A DNA stretch of 59,923 nucleotides from positions 1 to 59,923 of the forward strand of contig VGDZ01000011.1 of the NCBI GenBank assembly GCA_016869515.1, read 5' to 3'. A model generated the notes under the pieces. That model saw only the letters and a list, made by a program, of their open reading frames with translations. It was not told the DNA's origin and made no database searches. The DNA comes from Alphaproteobacteria bacterium. GTDB lineage: Bacteria; Pseudomonadota; Alphaproteobacteria; VGDZ01. Positions 47,107 to 55,868 of this stretch are shown piece by piece. Both the position numbers and the translations under genes were made by a program. Every line of letters begins with the position of its first letter. The stretch's first letter is position 1.

Positions 47107-47855
47107 CCGCGCCCGCCATCCGCCTTTCGGATCTGCGCAAGAATTTCGGCGCCACCGAAATCATCCGCGGCGTCGATCTCGAAATCCGCCAGGGCGAGCG
47201 CCACGCCATCATCGGCCCCAACGGCGCCGGCAAGTCGACCCTGTTCAACCTCGTCACCGGGCGGCTGGCGCCGACCGAGGGCCGGATCGAATTCGAGGGG
47301 CAGGACATCACCGCCTGGCCGCCCTACCGCATCGCCCGCCTCGGCCTCGCCCGCAGCTTCCAGGTCACCAACATCTTTCCGCGGCTGTCGGTGTTCGAGA
47401 ACCTGCGCTGCGCGGTGCTGTGGCCGCTGCGCCAGGGCTATGCCTTCTGGCGCATGGTCGATACGCCGGCCGATGTGCGCGAGCGCACGCACGAGGTGCT
47501 GGGCAAGATCGGCCTCGCCGCCCGCGCCCAGGTGCCGGCCGGGCTGCTGTCCTATGCCGAGCAGCGCGCGCTCGAGATCGGCATCGCCATCGCCGGCGGG
47601 GCGCGCGTCATCCTGCTGGACGAGCCCACCGCCGGCATGAACCGGGGCGAGGCCGAGCGCGCGGTGGCGCTGATCCGCGAGGTCTCGGCCGGGCGCACGC
47701 TGGTCATGGTCGAGCACGACATGAGCGTGGTGTTCGACCTGGCCGACCGCATCACCGTGCTGGTCTATGGTCAGGTCATCGCCTCGGGCCCGCCGGCCGA
47801 GATCCGCGCCGACCGCGCGGTCAAAGAGGCCTATCTCGGCGAGGCGGCGGCATGA
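47103..47855 (+). CDS. livG: Branched-chain amino acid-type ABC ATPase LivG
   Basis: A 250-residue ATPase. Walker A is GPNGAGKST, the LivG-specific ARSFQVTNIFPRLSVFENL follows, the signature-position stretch is LLSYAEQRALEIGIAIAGG (LSYAEQ in place of LSGGQ, as often in LivG), and Walker B is VILLDEPTAGMN. The GTG start overlaps the livM stop and its own stop overlaps livF (ATGA). Cytoplasmic face of the transporter. Confidence 0.93.
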   Translation: MTAPAIRLSDLRKNFGATEIIRGVDLEIRQGERHAIIGPNGAGKSTLFNLVTGRLAPTEGRIEFEGQDITAWPPYRIARLGLARSFQVTNIFPRLSVFENLRCAVLWPLRQGYAFWRMVDTPADVRERTHEVLGKIGLAARAQVPAGLLSYAEQRALEIGIAIAGGARVILLDEPTAGMNRGEAERAVALIREVSAGRTLVMVEHDMSVVFDLADRITVLVYGQVIASGPPAEIRADRAVKEAYLGEAAA

Positions 47856-48565
47856 GCGCGCGCCCGAGCCTGCTGGAAGTCGAGGAGCTGCACGCCTTTT
47901 ACGGCAAGAGCCACATCCTGCAGGGCGTCAGCTTCCGGGTCGAGGAAGGCGAGATCGTCTCGCTGCTGGGCCGCAACGGCGCCGGCCGCTCGACCACGGT
48001 CAAGGCGATCATGGGCGAGGTGCCGCCGCAGGGCCGCATCCGCTTCAAGGGCCGGGACATCGCCGGCCTGCCGCCGCACCGCATCGCCCGGTTGGGCCTC
48101 GGCTACGTGCCCGAGAACCGCGACATCTTTCCCGGGCTGACGGTGCGGCAGAACCTGGAACTTGGCATCAAGGACCCGCGCCGGCAAGGGCGCTGGACGG
48201 TCGCCGACATGTTCAAGCTGTTCCCCAATCTGGAGGCGCGGGCCGACGTGCCGGGCGGCGTGCTGTCGGGCGGCGAGCAGCAGATGCTGACCATGTGCCG
48301 GACGCTGATGGGCGATCCGGCGCTGGTGATGATCGACGAGCCGACCGAGGGCCTGGCGCCGCTGGTGGTCGAACAGGTGGCCAGGCTCTTGGACGAGATC
48401 GCGCGCCGCGGCGTCGCCATCCTTTTGGTCGAGCAGAAACTGACCATCGCCTTGCGCATCAGCCGGCGGCTTTACGTCATGGGCCATGGCCGGGTGGTGT
48501 TCGAGGGCACGCCCGCGAGCTTGCGCGCCGATCCGGCGCTGCGCCGCGAATGGCTGGAAGTGTAG
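47852..48565 (+). CDS. livF: Branched-chain amino acid-type ABC ATPase LivF (Walker A Arg variant)
   Basis: A 237-residue ATPase of the LivF type: YGKSHILQGVSFRVEEGEIVSLLGRNGAG, LGYVPENRDIFPGLTVRQNLELG, LSGGEQQMLTMCRTLMGDP (signature) and VMIDEPTEGLAP (Walker B). The P-loop reads GRNGAGRST: the Lys that contacts ATP phosphates is Arg46 here. I believe related LivF proteins in some proteobacteria share this, so the protein is probably still functional in the LivG-LivF heterodimer. Last gene of the liv set. Confidence 0.93.
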   Translation: MSARPSLLEVEELHAFYGKSHILQGVSFRVEEGEIVSLLGRNGAGRSTTVKAIMGEVPPQGRIRFKGRDIAGLPPHRIARLGLGYVPENRDIFPGLTVRQNLELGIKDPRRQGRWTVADMFKLFPNLEARADVPGGVLSGGEQQMLTMCRTLMGDPALVMIDEPTEGLAPLVVEQVARLLDEIARRGVAILLVEQKLTIALRISRRLYVMGHGRVVFEGTPASLRADPALRREWLEV

Positions 48566-48589
48566 CGGCGGGGGCTTTCGCGCCCGCCG
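48566..48589 (+). terminator. Possible terminator/attenuator hairpin after livF
   Basis: CGGCGGG (48566-48572) pairs with CCCGCCG (48583-48589) around a short inner GGGCTTTCGC loop, beginning directly after the livF TAG. Only a mixed ATTTGTG follows, not a T-run, so termination would be partial at best. The thiolase gene begins 45 nt further on. Confidence 0.35.
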
Positions 48590-48634
48590 GATTTGTGCTG
48601 ATTATTCACCAGATACGAACCGGGAGCCCGCTCC

Positions 48635-49819
48635 ATGCGCGAAGCCGTCATCGTCTCCACCGCCCGCACGCCGATCGGCAAGGCCTATCGCGGCGCCTTC
48701 AACGCCACCCATGGCGCCACCATGGGCGGCCATGTCGTCAAGGCGGCGATGGCCCGCGCCAAGGTCGATCCGGGCGAGATCGACGACGTGCTGATGGGCT
48801 GCGCCAATCCCGAGGGCGCCACCGGCGGCAACATCGCCCGCCAGATCGCCATCCGCGCCGGCTGCCCGGTGACGGTGGCGGGCGCGACCGTCAACCGCTT
48901 CTGCTCCTCGGGCCTGCAGACCATCGCCATGGCGGCGCAGCGCGTCATCGTCGACGATGTCGACGTGATGGTGGCGGGGGGCCTGGAATCGATCTCGCTG
49001 GTGCAGACCCCGCAGATGAACCGCACCAACGGCAAGGAACAGTGGATCGTCGAGCACAAGCCCGAGGTCTACTGGACCATGATCCAGACCGCCGAACAGG
49101 TCGCCAAGCGCTATGGCATCAGCCGCGCCACCCAGGACGAATTCGGCCTCGAATCCCAGCGCCGCACCGCCGCCGCCCAGCAGGCGCGCAAGTTCGACGA
49201 CGAGATCGTGCCGCTGAAGACGGTCAAGAACCTGCTCGACAAGGAAGGCAAGGTCACCGGCCAGGAAGAGGTCACCCTGACCAAGGACGAAGGCAACCGC
49301 CCCGACACCACCAAGGAAGGCCTCGCCGGCCTCAAGCCGGTGGTCGGGCCGGACGGCTTCATCACCGCCGGCAACGCCAGCCAGCTTTCCGACGGCGCCT
49401 CGGCCTGCGTGGTGATGGAGCGCAAGGCGGCCGAGAAGCGCGGCCTCAAGCCGCTGGGCACCTTCCGCGGCTTCGCCGTCGCCGGCTGCGAGCCCGACGA
49501 GATGGGCATCGGCCCGGTCTACGCCGTGCCCAAGCTGCTGAAGAAGCACAATCTCAAGATGTCGGACATCGACATCTGGGAGCTGAACGAGGCCTTCGCC
49601 GTGCAGGTGGTCTATTGCCGCGACAAGCTGGGCATCCCCTGGGACAAGCTCAATGTCAGCGGCGGCGCCATCTCCGTCGGCCATCCCTATGGCATGTCGG
49701 GAGCGCGGCTGACCGGACACTTGCTGATCGAAGGCAAGCGACGCGGCGCCAAGCTGGGCGTGGTCACCATGTGCATCGGCGGCGGCATGGGCGCGGCCGG
49801 GCTGTTCGAAATCAACTAG
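48635..49819 (+). CDS. Acetyl-CoA C-acyltransferase (thiolase)
   Basis: A 394-residue thiolase that splits 3-ketoacyl-CoA with CoA, or condenses acetyl-CoA. Catalytic residues are Cys90 in [10 protein letters not shown], His350 in [12 protein letters not shown] and Cys380 in [16 protein letters not shown] is the further family motif. GGGAGCCC precedes the ATG. Length fits both FadA-type degradative and PhaA-type biosynthetic enzymes; the [19 protein letters not shown] segment favours the degradative FadA-like group. The stop interlocks with the convergent SemiSWEET stop in CTAG. Confidence 0.93.
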   Translation: MREAVIVSTARTPIGKAYRGAFNATHGATMGGHVVKAAMARAKVDPGEIDDVLMGCANPEGATGGNIARQIAIRAGCPVTVAGATVNRFCSSGLQTIAMAAQRVIVDDVDVMVAGGLESISLVQTPQMNRTNGKEQWIVEHKPEVYWTMIQTAEQVAKRYGISRATQDEFGLESQRRTAAAQQARKFDDEIVPLKTVKNLLDKEGKVTGQEEVTLTKDEGNRPDTTKEGLAGLKPVVGPDGFITAGNASQLSDGASACVVMERKAAEKRGLKPLGTFRGFAVAGCEPDEMGIGPVYAVPKLLKKHNLKMSDIDIWELNEAFAVQVVYCRDKLGIPWDKLNVSGGAISVGHPYGMSGARLTGHLLIEGKRRGAKLGVVTMCIGGGMGAAGLFEIN

Positions 49820-50085
49820 CTCCGACGGCCGAACAGCTTCAGCCACAGCATCGCGCCGACCAGCGCGAAGGTCACGGTATTGGAAAAGATCAGCGGCACG
49901 CTGCCGATCAGCAGGCCGTAGGTCAGCCACAGCGCGATGCCCAGCGTCAGCATCAGGTACATGATCAGCGAGACGTCGCCGGCGCTGCGCGTGCGCCAGG
50001 TCTTGATCACTTGCGGCAGGTAGGCGGCGGTGGTCAGGCAAGCGGCGATCAGGCCGAGGGCCTCGACCCAGAAGGACTGGTCCAA
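49816..50085 (-). CDS. SemiSWEET-type sugar transporter
   Basis: An 89-residue membrane protein with three helices, the half-unit that dimerises to form a SWEET-like sugar transporter. [31 protein letters not shown] contains the PQ-loop Pro24-Gln25, and [20 protein letters not shown] holds the conserved Asn69 of the substrate pocket. No ATG fits: the frame extends upstream only into non-conserved Arg-rich sequence. The TTG at 50085 is chosen because GGAG stands 8 nt before it and it gives the normal family length. Substrate not known. Confidence 0.85.
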   Translation of the reverse strand: MDQSFWVEALGLIAACLTTAAYLPQVIKTWRTRSAGDVSLIMYLMLTLGIALWLTYGLLIGSVPLIFSNTVTFALVGAMLWLKLFGRRS

Positions 50086-50177
50086 GCGAGCGACTCCGGA
50101 AGGGCGGCATCGAGTATAGCGGGCTTGCGCCGCGCCCACCCGGACGCCACAGTACCGCTTTGCAACGGAGGAGCATC

Positions 50178-50525
50178 ATGACTGTCAAGCGTATCCAGGC
50201 CGGCCCGCGCATGAGCCAGGCCGTGGTCCACGGCAACACCGTCTATCTGGCCGGCGTGGTCTCGGACGACCTGGCCCCCAGCGTCACCGCGCAGACCAAG
50301 AACATCCTGGCCAAGATCGACAAGCTTCCGGCCGAGGCCGGCACCGACAAGTCCAAGCTGCTGTCGGCCAACATCTGGCTGACCGACATCGGCACCTGGG
50401 CCGAGATGAACACGGTGTGGGACGCCTGGGTCTCGCCCGGCAACACCCCGGCGCGCGCCACGGTCGAGGCCAAGCTGGCCAACCCCAAGCTGGTGGTCGA
50501 GATCATGGTGGTCGCCGCCAAGTGA
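50178..50525 (+). CDS. RidA family protein
   Basis: A 115-residue trimeric RidA/YjgF-fold protein. RidA hydrolyses reactive enamine/imine intermediates released by PLP enzymes. VVHGNTVYLAGVVSDD, TAQTKNILAKIDKLPAEAGTDKSKLLSANIWLTDI and TPARATVEAKLANPKLVVEIMVVAA follow the family pattern, with the Arg used in catalysis (PARATVE) present. GGAGGAGC precedes the ATG at 50178. Its TGA overlaps the polA GTG. Confidence 0.92.
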   Translation: MTVKRIQAGPRMSQAVVHGNTVYLAGVVSDDLAPSVTAQTKNILAKIDKLPAEAGTDKSKLLSANIWLTDIGTWAEMNTVWDAWVSPGNTPARATVEAKLANPKLVVEIMVVAAK

Positions 50526-53344
50526 CCAAAGCGACGAAGCCCGCCGCCAAGGACCCGGAACGGCTGATCCTGGTCGACGGCTCGGGCTTCATCTTTCGCG
50601 CCTATCACGCGCTTCCGCCGCTGACCCGGTCCGACGGCACCCCGAGCGGGGCCGTCGCCGGGTTCAGCAACATGCTGCTCAAGCTGATCGAGGACGCCGA
50701 GGACGCCGGCCGGCCGAGCCATCTCGCCGTCATTTTCGACACCGCACGCAAATCCTTCCGCAACGACATCTATCCCGAATACAAGGCGCACCGGCCCGAT
50801 CCGCCCGAGGATTTGCGGCCGCAATTCCCGCTGGTGCGGGATGCGGTGCGGGCCTTCAACCTGCCGGCGATCGAGCTGGCCGGCTTCGAGGCCGACGACA
50901 TCATCGCCACCTATGCCCGCCTCGGCCGCGAGGCCGGAATGGACGTCACCGTCGTCACCGGCGACAAGGACCTGATGCAGCTGATGCGGCTGGGCGTGAA
51001 GGTGGTCGATCCGCTCAAGAACCGGGTCCTGACCGAGGACGACGTCAAGGCCAAGTTCGGCGTCGGCCCCGAACTGCTGGCCGATGCCTTGGCGCTGGCG
51101 GGCGATTCCTCGGACAACGTGCCGGGCGTGCCGGGCATCGGCTTCAAGACCGCGGCCGAGTTGCTGACCACCTACGGCGATCTCGAATCGGTGCTGGCGC
51201 GGGCGAGCGAGATCAAGCAACCCAAGCGACGCGAATCGCTGCTGGCCAATGCCGAGCTTGCCCGCATCTCGCGCCGGCTGGTGACGCTCGACGACCACGT
51301 CAAGCTGCCGCTTGGGCTGCACGATCTCGACTACAAGAAGATCGAGCCCGCCAAGCTCCTGGCCTTCCTCACGACCATGGAGTTCCGGCGCCTGGCCGAG
51401 CGCGTGGCGGCGCGGGCCGGCAATGGCGCCGCGATCATGGCGGCGCCGGGATCGATCGCAGCCCCGGCCGCGGGCGAAATGCGCCGGCGCGAAGCGGCCC
51501 CCGCGCCCGATCCCAAATCCTATGCGCTGGTGACCGATCTCAAGGACTTGGAAGATTGGATCGCGCGCGCGCACCTCGCCGGCCGCGTCGCCTTCGATAC
51601 CGAGACCAATTCGCTCGACGCCGTCCAGGCCAAGCTGGTCGGTTTCTCCTTGGCGCTGGCGCCCGGCCAAGCCTGCTACGTGCCGCTGGCCCATGTCGCG
51701 CCCGGCGGCGGCGACGGCCTTCTGGCGGCGCCTGCGCCCAAGCAGGTGCCGCTCGAACACGCGCTCGCCCTGCTCAAGCCGCTGCTCGAGGACGATGCCG
51801 TGCTCAAGATCGGGCACAACATCAAATACGACGCGGTGGTGATGAACGGCCTCGGCATCGACCTGGCGCCGGTCGACGATTCGATGCTGATGTCCTATGT
51901 GCTGTCGGGCGGGGTGCATGGTCACGGCATGGACGAGCTGTCAGAGCTGCTGCTGGGCCACAAGCCGATCGCCTTCGGCGAGGTCGCCGGCAGCGGCAAG
52001 GCGGCGGTGACCTTCGATCGCGTGCCGCTCGACAAGGCCTGCGCATACGCCGCCGAGGACGCCGACGTGACGCTGCGCCTGGCCGGGCAGTTGAAGCCGC
52101 GGCTGCGCGAAGAGGGCCTGCTGGCGGTCTACGAGACGCTGGAGCGGCCGTTGATCCCGGTGATCCGCGACATGGAGCGCGCCGGGATCAAGGTCGACCG
52201 CGGCTTGCTGGCTTCGCTGTCGGCCGATTTCGGCCAGCGCTTGGTCGCGCTCGAACGCGACATCCACAAGCTGGCCGGGACCGAGTTCAACGTCGCCTCG
52301 CCCAAGCAGCTGGGCGAAATCCTGTTCGACAAGCTTGGTCTCCCCGGCGGCCGCAAGGGCAAGACCGGCGCCTATGCCACGCCGGCCGATCTGCTGGAGG
52401 AACTCGCCGGCCAGGGCCACGCGCTGCCGGCGCGGGTGCTGGACTATCGCCAGCTTGCCAAGCTCAAGGGCACCTATACCGACGCCCTGCAGCAGCAGAT
52501 CGATCCCAAGACCGGGCGCGTGCACACCTCCTATGCCATGGCCTCGGCCGCGACCGGCCGGCTGGCCTCGACCGACCCCAATCTCCAGAACATCCCGATC
52601 CGCACCGAGGAAGGCCGCAAGCTGCGGCGCTGCTTCATCGCCGAACCCGGGCATGTGCTGGTCTCGGCCGATTATTCGCAGATCGAGCTGCGGGTGCTGG
52701 CGGCGATGGCCGACATTCCGGCGCTGAAGGAGGCGCTCAAGCGCGGCGCCGACATCCACGCCCAGACCGCGGCCGAAGTGTTCGGCACGGCGCTCGACAA
52801 GGTGACGCCCGAGATGCGGCGCGGCGCCAAGTCGATCAATTTCGGCATCATCTACGGCATGAGCGCCTTCGGCCTGGCGGCGCAACTGGGCATTCCCCAG
52901 CGCGAGGCCCAGGCCTTCATCGACAAATATTTCGCCGCCTATCCCGGTATCCGCGCCTACATGGACCGGGTCAAGCGCGAGGCCCACGCCAAGGGCCATG
53001 TCGTCACCCTGTTCGGCCGGCGGGTGTGGCTTCCGACCATCAACGACAAGAACCCGGCGCGGCGCAATTTCGGCGAGCGCGCCGCGATCAATGCGCCGAT
53101 CCAGGGTTCGGCCGCCGACATCATCAAGCGCGCCATGATCCGCATTCCGGGCGCGCTGGCGGCCGCCGGACTGAAATCGCGCATGCTGCTGCAGGTCCAC
53201 GACGAGCTGGTGTTCGAGGCCCCGGCCAAGGAGGTCGAGCGCCTCACCAAGCTCGTCAAGGGCGTGATGGAAGGCGCCGCCGGCCTATCGGTGCCGCTGA
53301 CGGTCGAGACCGGCGCCGGCGCCAATTGGGACGAAGCCCACTAG
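50522..53344 (+). CDS. polA: DNA polymerase I
   Basis: A 940-residue three-domain repair polymerase. Residues 15-300 are the 5' nuclease (LILVDGSGFIFRAYHALPP, VTGDKDLMQL, GDSSDNVPGVPGIG). Residues 355-560 form a complete 3'-5' proofreading domain with Asp359 and Glu361 in FDTETNSLD, IGHNIKYD and YAAEDADVTLRL. The polymerase domain has motif A SADYSQIELR (Asp717), motif B RRGAKSINFGIIYG and motif C VHDELVFE (Asp894). The GTG start overlaps the ridA stop, so translation of polA is probably coupled to ridA. Confidence 0.97.
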   Translation: MTKATKPAAKDPERLILVDGSGFIFRAYHALPPLTRSDGTPSGAVAGFSNMLLKLIEDAEDAGRPSHLAVIFDTARKSFRNDIYPEYKAHRPDPPEDLRPQFPLVRDAVRAFNLPAIELAGFEADDIIATYARLGREAGMDVTVVTGDKDLMQLMRLGVKVVDPLKNRVLTEDDVKAKFGVGPELLADALALAGDSSDNVPGVPGIGFKTAAELLTTYGDLESVLARASEIKQPKRRESLLANAELARISRRLVTLDDHVKLPLGLHDLDYKKIEPAKLLAFLTTMEFRRLAERVAARAGNGAAIMAAPGSIAAPAAGEMRRREAAPAPDPKSYALVTDLKDLEDWIARAHLAGRVAFDTETNSLDAVQAKLVGFSLALAPGQACYVPLAHVAPGGGDGLLAAPAPKQVPLEHALALLKPLLEDDAVLKIGHNIKYDAVVMNGLGIDLAPVDDSMLMSYVLSGGVHGHGMDELSELLLGHKPIAFGEVAGSGKAAVTFDRVPLDKACAYAAEDADVTLRLAGQLKPRLREEGLLAVYETLERPLIPVIRDMERAGIKVDRGLLASLSADFGQRLVALERDIHKLAGTEFNVASPKQLGEILFDKLGLPGGRKGKTGAYATPADLLEELAGQGHALPARVLDYRQLAKLKGTYTDALQQQIDPKTGRVHTSYAMASAATGRLASTDPNLQNIPIRTEEGRKLRRCFIAEPGHVLVSADYSQIELRVLAAMADIPALKEALKRGADIHAQTAAEVFGTALDKVTPEMRRGAKSINFGIIYGMSAFGLAAQLGIPQREAQAFIDKYFAAYPGIRAYMDRVKREAHAKGHVVTLFGRRVWLPTINDKNPARRNFGERAAINAPIQGSAADIIKRAMIRIPGALAAAGLKSRMLLQVHDELVFEAPAKEVERLTKLVKGVMEGAAGLSVPLTVETGAGANWDEAH

Positions 53345-54195
53345 GCCTTACTCCGGCCGGCGACGAAGCCGCCGCCGACGATCAAGAGGCCCGCCAGCGC
53401 CACCCGCCAATCGGCCGTGCCCTGCCCGGTCGCGATCAGCAGCACGGTCGAGATCAGCGGCGCGGCATAGGCCAGCGTGCCCAGAAGCTGGATCGCGCCC
53501 CGCTTCATGCCGACATCCCAAAGATAGAACGCCGCGCCGACCGGCCCCGCGCCCAGGGCAATCAAAATCAGCCATTGCCCGGCCGTCGGTGCGACCCAAC
53601 TTTCGAACGCCCAGTGCGCCGGCCAGGCCAACAGCGCCGTGCCGCCGCAGAACCCGCCGATGGCGCTGCTGGGTACGGCGATCAGGCGGCGGCTCAGCAC
53701 CGAATAGCTCGACCATACCAGCGCGCAACCCAAGGCCAGGCCGTAACCCAAAAGGTGCTCGGCCCCGAACGCCACGCCATCGCCCAGCAGCACCGCCGTT
53801 CCGGCCAGGCCGGCCGCCGCTCCCAGCACATGCCGCGGGCGCAAACGCTCGCCCGGCAACAGGCCGGCCAACAGCACGATCAGGAGCGGCCAGAGATAGT
53901 TGATCAGGTTGGCTTCGACCGGCGGCGCGGTCTTGAGCGCGGCGAAGTAAAGCGCGTGATAGCCGAACAGGCCATAGAGCCCCAGCAGCCAAGCCCGCGC
54001 CGGAACCCGCAGCTGCGCCAGCGGCGATTCGCCGCGCGCCCGCCACAGCGCCAAGGCCAGCACGAAGGCGATGCCGAAGCTCAGCGCCAGCACCTGGAAG
54101 GGCGGAATGCCGCTCGTCGCCGCGGTCAGCGGCGCCAGCGCCGACCACAGCAGGATGGCGCCGACCCCGGCCAGCGTCGCCCGTGCCGGGGTCAC
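53341..54195 (-). CDS. DMT-superfamily permease (EamA, YddG-like)
   Basis: A 284-residue ten-helix exporter. ATLAGVGAILLWSALAPLTAATSGIPPFQVLALSF starts repeat 1; the segment ALKTAPPVEANLINYLWPLLIVLLAGLLPGERL and LGYGLALGCALVWSSYSVLSRR resemble YddG-type aromatic amino acid exporters. The GTG at 54195 lies 3 nt after the stop of the CoA ligase upstream, so it ends that operon. Its TAG shares a CTAG with the polA stop. Confidence 0.88.
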   Translation of the reverse strand: MTPARATLAGVGAILLWSALAPLTAATSGIPPFQVLALSFGIAFVLALALWRARGESPLAQLRVPARAWLLGLYGLFGYHALYFAALKTAPPVEANLINYLWPLLIVLLAGLLPGERLRPRHVLGAAAGLAGTAVLLGDGVAFGAEHLLGYGLALGCALVWSSYSVLSRRLIAVPSSAIGGFCGGTALLAWPAHWAFESWVAPTAGQWLILIALGAGPVGAAFYLWDVGMKRGAIQLLGTLAYAAPLISTVLLIATGQGTADWRVALAGLLIVGGGFVAGRSKA

Positions 54196-54198
54196 GGT

Positions 54199-55677
54199 TC
54201 AGATCTGGCGGTCGCGGCCGCGCCAATACTCGGCGCGGATGACATGGCGCTGGATCTTGCCGACCGCGGTGCGCGGCAGGCTCTGCACCAGCACGATGCG
54301 GCGCGGACGCTTGTGGCGGGCGATGGCGGCGGACACCGCGTCGATCAGCTCGGTTTCGCTGGGTACCGCGCCCGGCCGCGCCACGACATGCGCCGCCGGC
54401 ACTTCGCCCAGGCGCTCGTCGGGAATGCCGAAGGCCGCGCACTCGGCCACCGCCGGATGGCCGAACAGCGCGTTCTCGATCTCGGCCGGATAGATGTTCT
54501 CGCCGCCCGAGATGATCATGTCCTTGGAACGGTCGATCAGATAAAGAAAGCCGTCCTCGTCCAGCCTGCCGATGTCGCCGGTCCACAGCCAACCGTCGCG
54601 GATCGCGCGCCCGGTCTGGGCGGCATCGCCGTCATAACCCAGCATCAAGCCGGGCGAGCGGATCAGCACCTCGCCCGCCTGCCCGGTCGGCAGCGATCGG
54701 CCATGCGAGTCGACGACGCGCAGCTCGACTCCCATCAGCGGCCGTCCGACCGCGGCTTTCTTGTCGCCGTGCCGGCCGCGGCGCACGGTCACGGCGCCGG
54801 CCTCGGACTGGCCGTAGTTCTCGATGAACTCGACCCAGGGCAGCGCCGCTTCGGCTTCCGCCAGCAGGCCCTGCGCCATCGGCGCGCCGGCGAAGATGGC
54901 GCAGCGCAGCTTGGCAAGCCGCTCCGGCCGGAATTGGGCATGGCGGAGGAAGTCGCCGATTTGGGTCGGAACTAGAAACGTCGCAGTGGCCTCCTCTCGT
55001 TCGGCCAGATCGAGGAAGGCTCCGGCGTCCCAACGCGGCAGCAGCACGGTGCGCGAACCCGCCGCCAACGCCGGCAGGAAACAGACATGCTGGCCGGCGA
55101 TATGGAACAAGGGCGTCGCCACCAGCGTGCTGTCGCTCTCGCCCAAGCCGAAACCGAGCGCGGCTTGAAAGGCGGTGAAGACCCGCGCCCGGTGGCTGAC
55201 CATGACGCCCTTGGGCTGTCCGGTGGTGCCGCCGGTGAAGGTGATGCAATAGGGCGCATCGCCGTCGACCGGGGTCGCGGGCGGGCGGGCATCGCCGTCG
55301 GCAGGAATGGACAGCGCTTCGACCGCGACGCCGGAATCGGCGAAACGCGGATGCATCTCGACATCGGCCAGGACGCGCTCGACGCGCGCGGCGCGCATCA
55401 TGACGCCAAGCTCGCTCGCTGAGGCACGGGCCGAAAAATGGCACGCCACCCCGCCGATCCGCGCCAGCGCGAACAGCGACACGGCATAGGAGATCGAGTT
55501 GAATCCGCAGATTCCGATCCTGCGGCCGGCACTCACGCCCTCTGCCAGCAGCCGATTGGCTTGACGATTGACCGCCAGATCGAGCGCCGAAGCCGACAGG
55601 CAGCCGCGAGAGTCGGTAACGGCGACATGGCGCGGCCGGGCCGCCGCCAGCAGGCGCGGGATGTCGCCGATCAGCAT
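54199..55677 (-). CDS. Class I adenylate-forming acyl-CoA ligase
   Basis: A 492-residue AMP-binding ligase. The P-loop is ITFTGGTTGQPKGVMVSH, with ENYGQSEAG, GWLWTGDIGRLDEDGFLYLIDRSKDMIISGGENIYPAEIE (hinge) and LPRTAVGKIQRHVIR carrying the catalytic Lys. The N-terminal part is short. The carboxylic acid activated is not apparent. The ATG at 55677 overlaps the DUF1289 gene by 7 nt; the frame upstream is its shadow. The operon with a second CoA ligase and an SDR suggests degradation of an organic acid. Confidence 0.92.
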   Translation of the reverse strand: MLIGDIPRLLAAARPRHVAVTDSRGCLSASALDLAVNRQANRLLAEGVSAGRRIGICGFNSISYAVSLFALARIGGVACHFSARASASELGVMMRAARVERVLADVEMHPRFADSGVAVEALSIPADGDARPPATPVDGDAPYCITFTGGTTGQPKGVMVSHRARVFTAFQAALGFGLGESDSTLVATPLFHIAGQHVCFLPALAAGSRTVLLPRWDAGAFLDLAEREEATATFLVPTQIGDFLRHAQFRPERLAKLRCAIFAGAPMAQGLLAEAEAALPWVEFIENYGQSEAGAVTVRRGRHGDKKAAVGRPLMGVELRVVDSHGRSLPTGQAGEVLIRSPGLMLGYDGDAAQTGRAIRDGWLWTGDIGRLDEDGFLYLIDRSKDMIISGGENIYPAEIENALFGHPAVAECAAFGIPDERLGEVPAAHVVARPGAVPSETELIDAVSAAIARHKRPRRIVLVQSLPRTAVGKIQRHVIRAEYWRGRDRQI

Positions 55678-55868
55678 GGCACGAAGCCCACGCGTTCCGC
55701 GCGCCCGGCGCGCCGCCGCTCGCATTCCGCCATGATCGCCAACCTTTGCCCATCGTCGAGCCGGCTCCACGCCCCGATCTCTTGGCGCGTGCGTAAGCAG
55801 CCGAGGCAATAGCGGCCGCTGGGATCGAGCGCGCAGACCTTGACGCAGGGCGTGATCGGATCGCTCAT
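55671..55868 (-). CDS. DUF1289 family small Cys-rich protein
   Basis: A 65-residue protein. SDPITPCVKVCALDPSGRYCLGCLRTRQEIGAWSRL carries the four-cysteine pattern (C-x3-C, later C-x2-C) and the GW/AW motif of DUF1289, a family likely to bind a metal or iron-sulfur centre; its role is not established. Such small genes are often tucked beside oxidoreductases. It is joined to the SDR upstream (ATGA) and overlaps the CoA ligase downstream. Confidence 0.88.
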   Translation of the reverse strand: MSDPITPCVKVCALDPSGRYCLGCLRTRQEIGAWSRLDDGQRLAIMAECERRRAGRAERVGFVPC

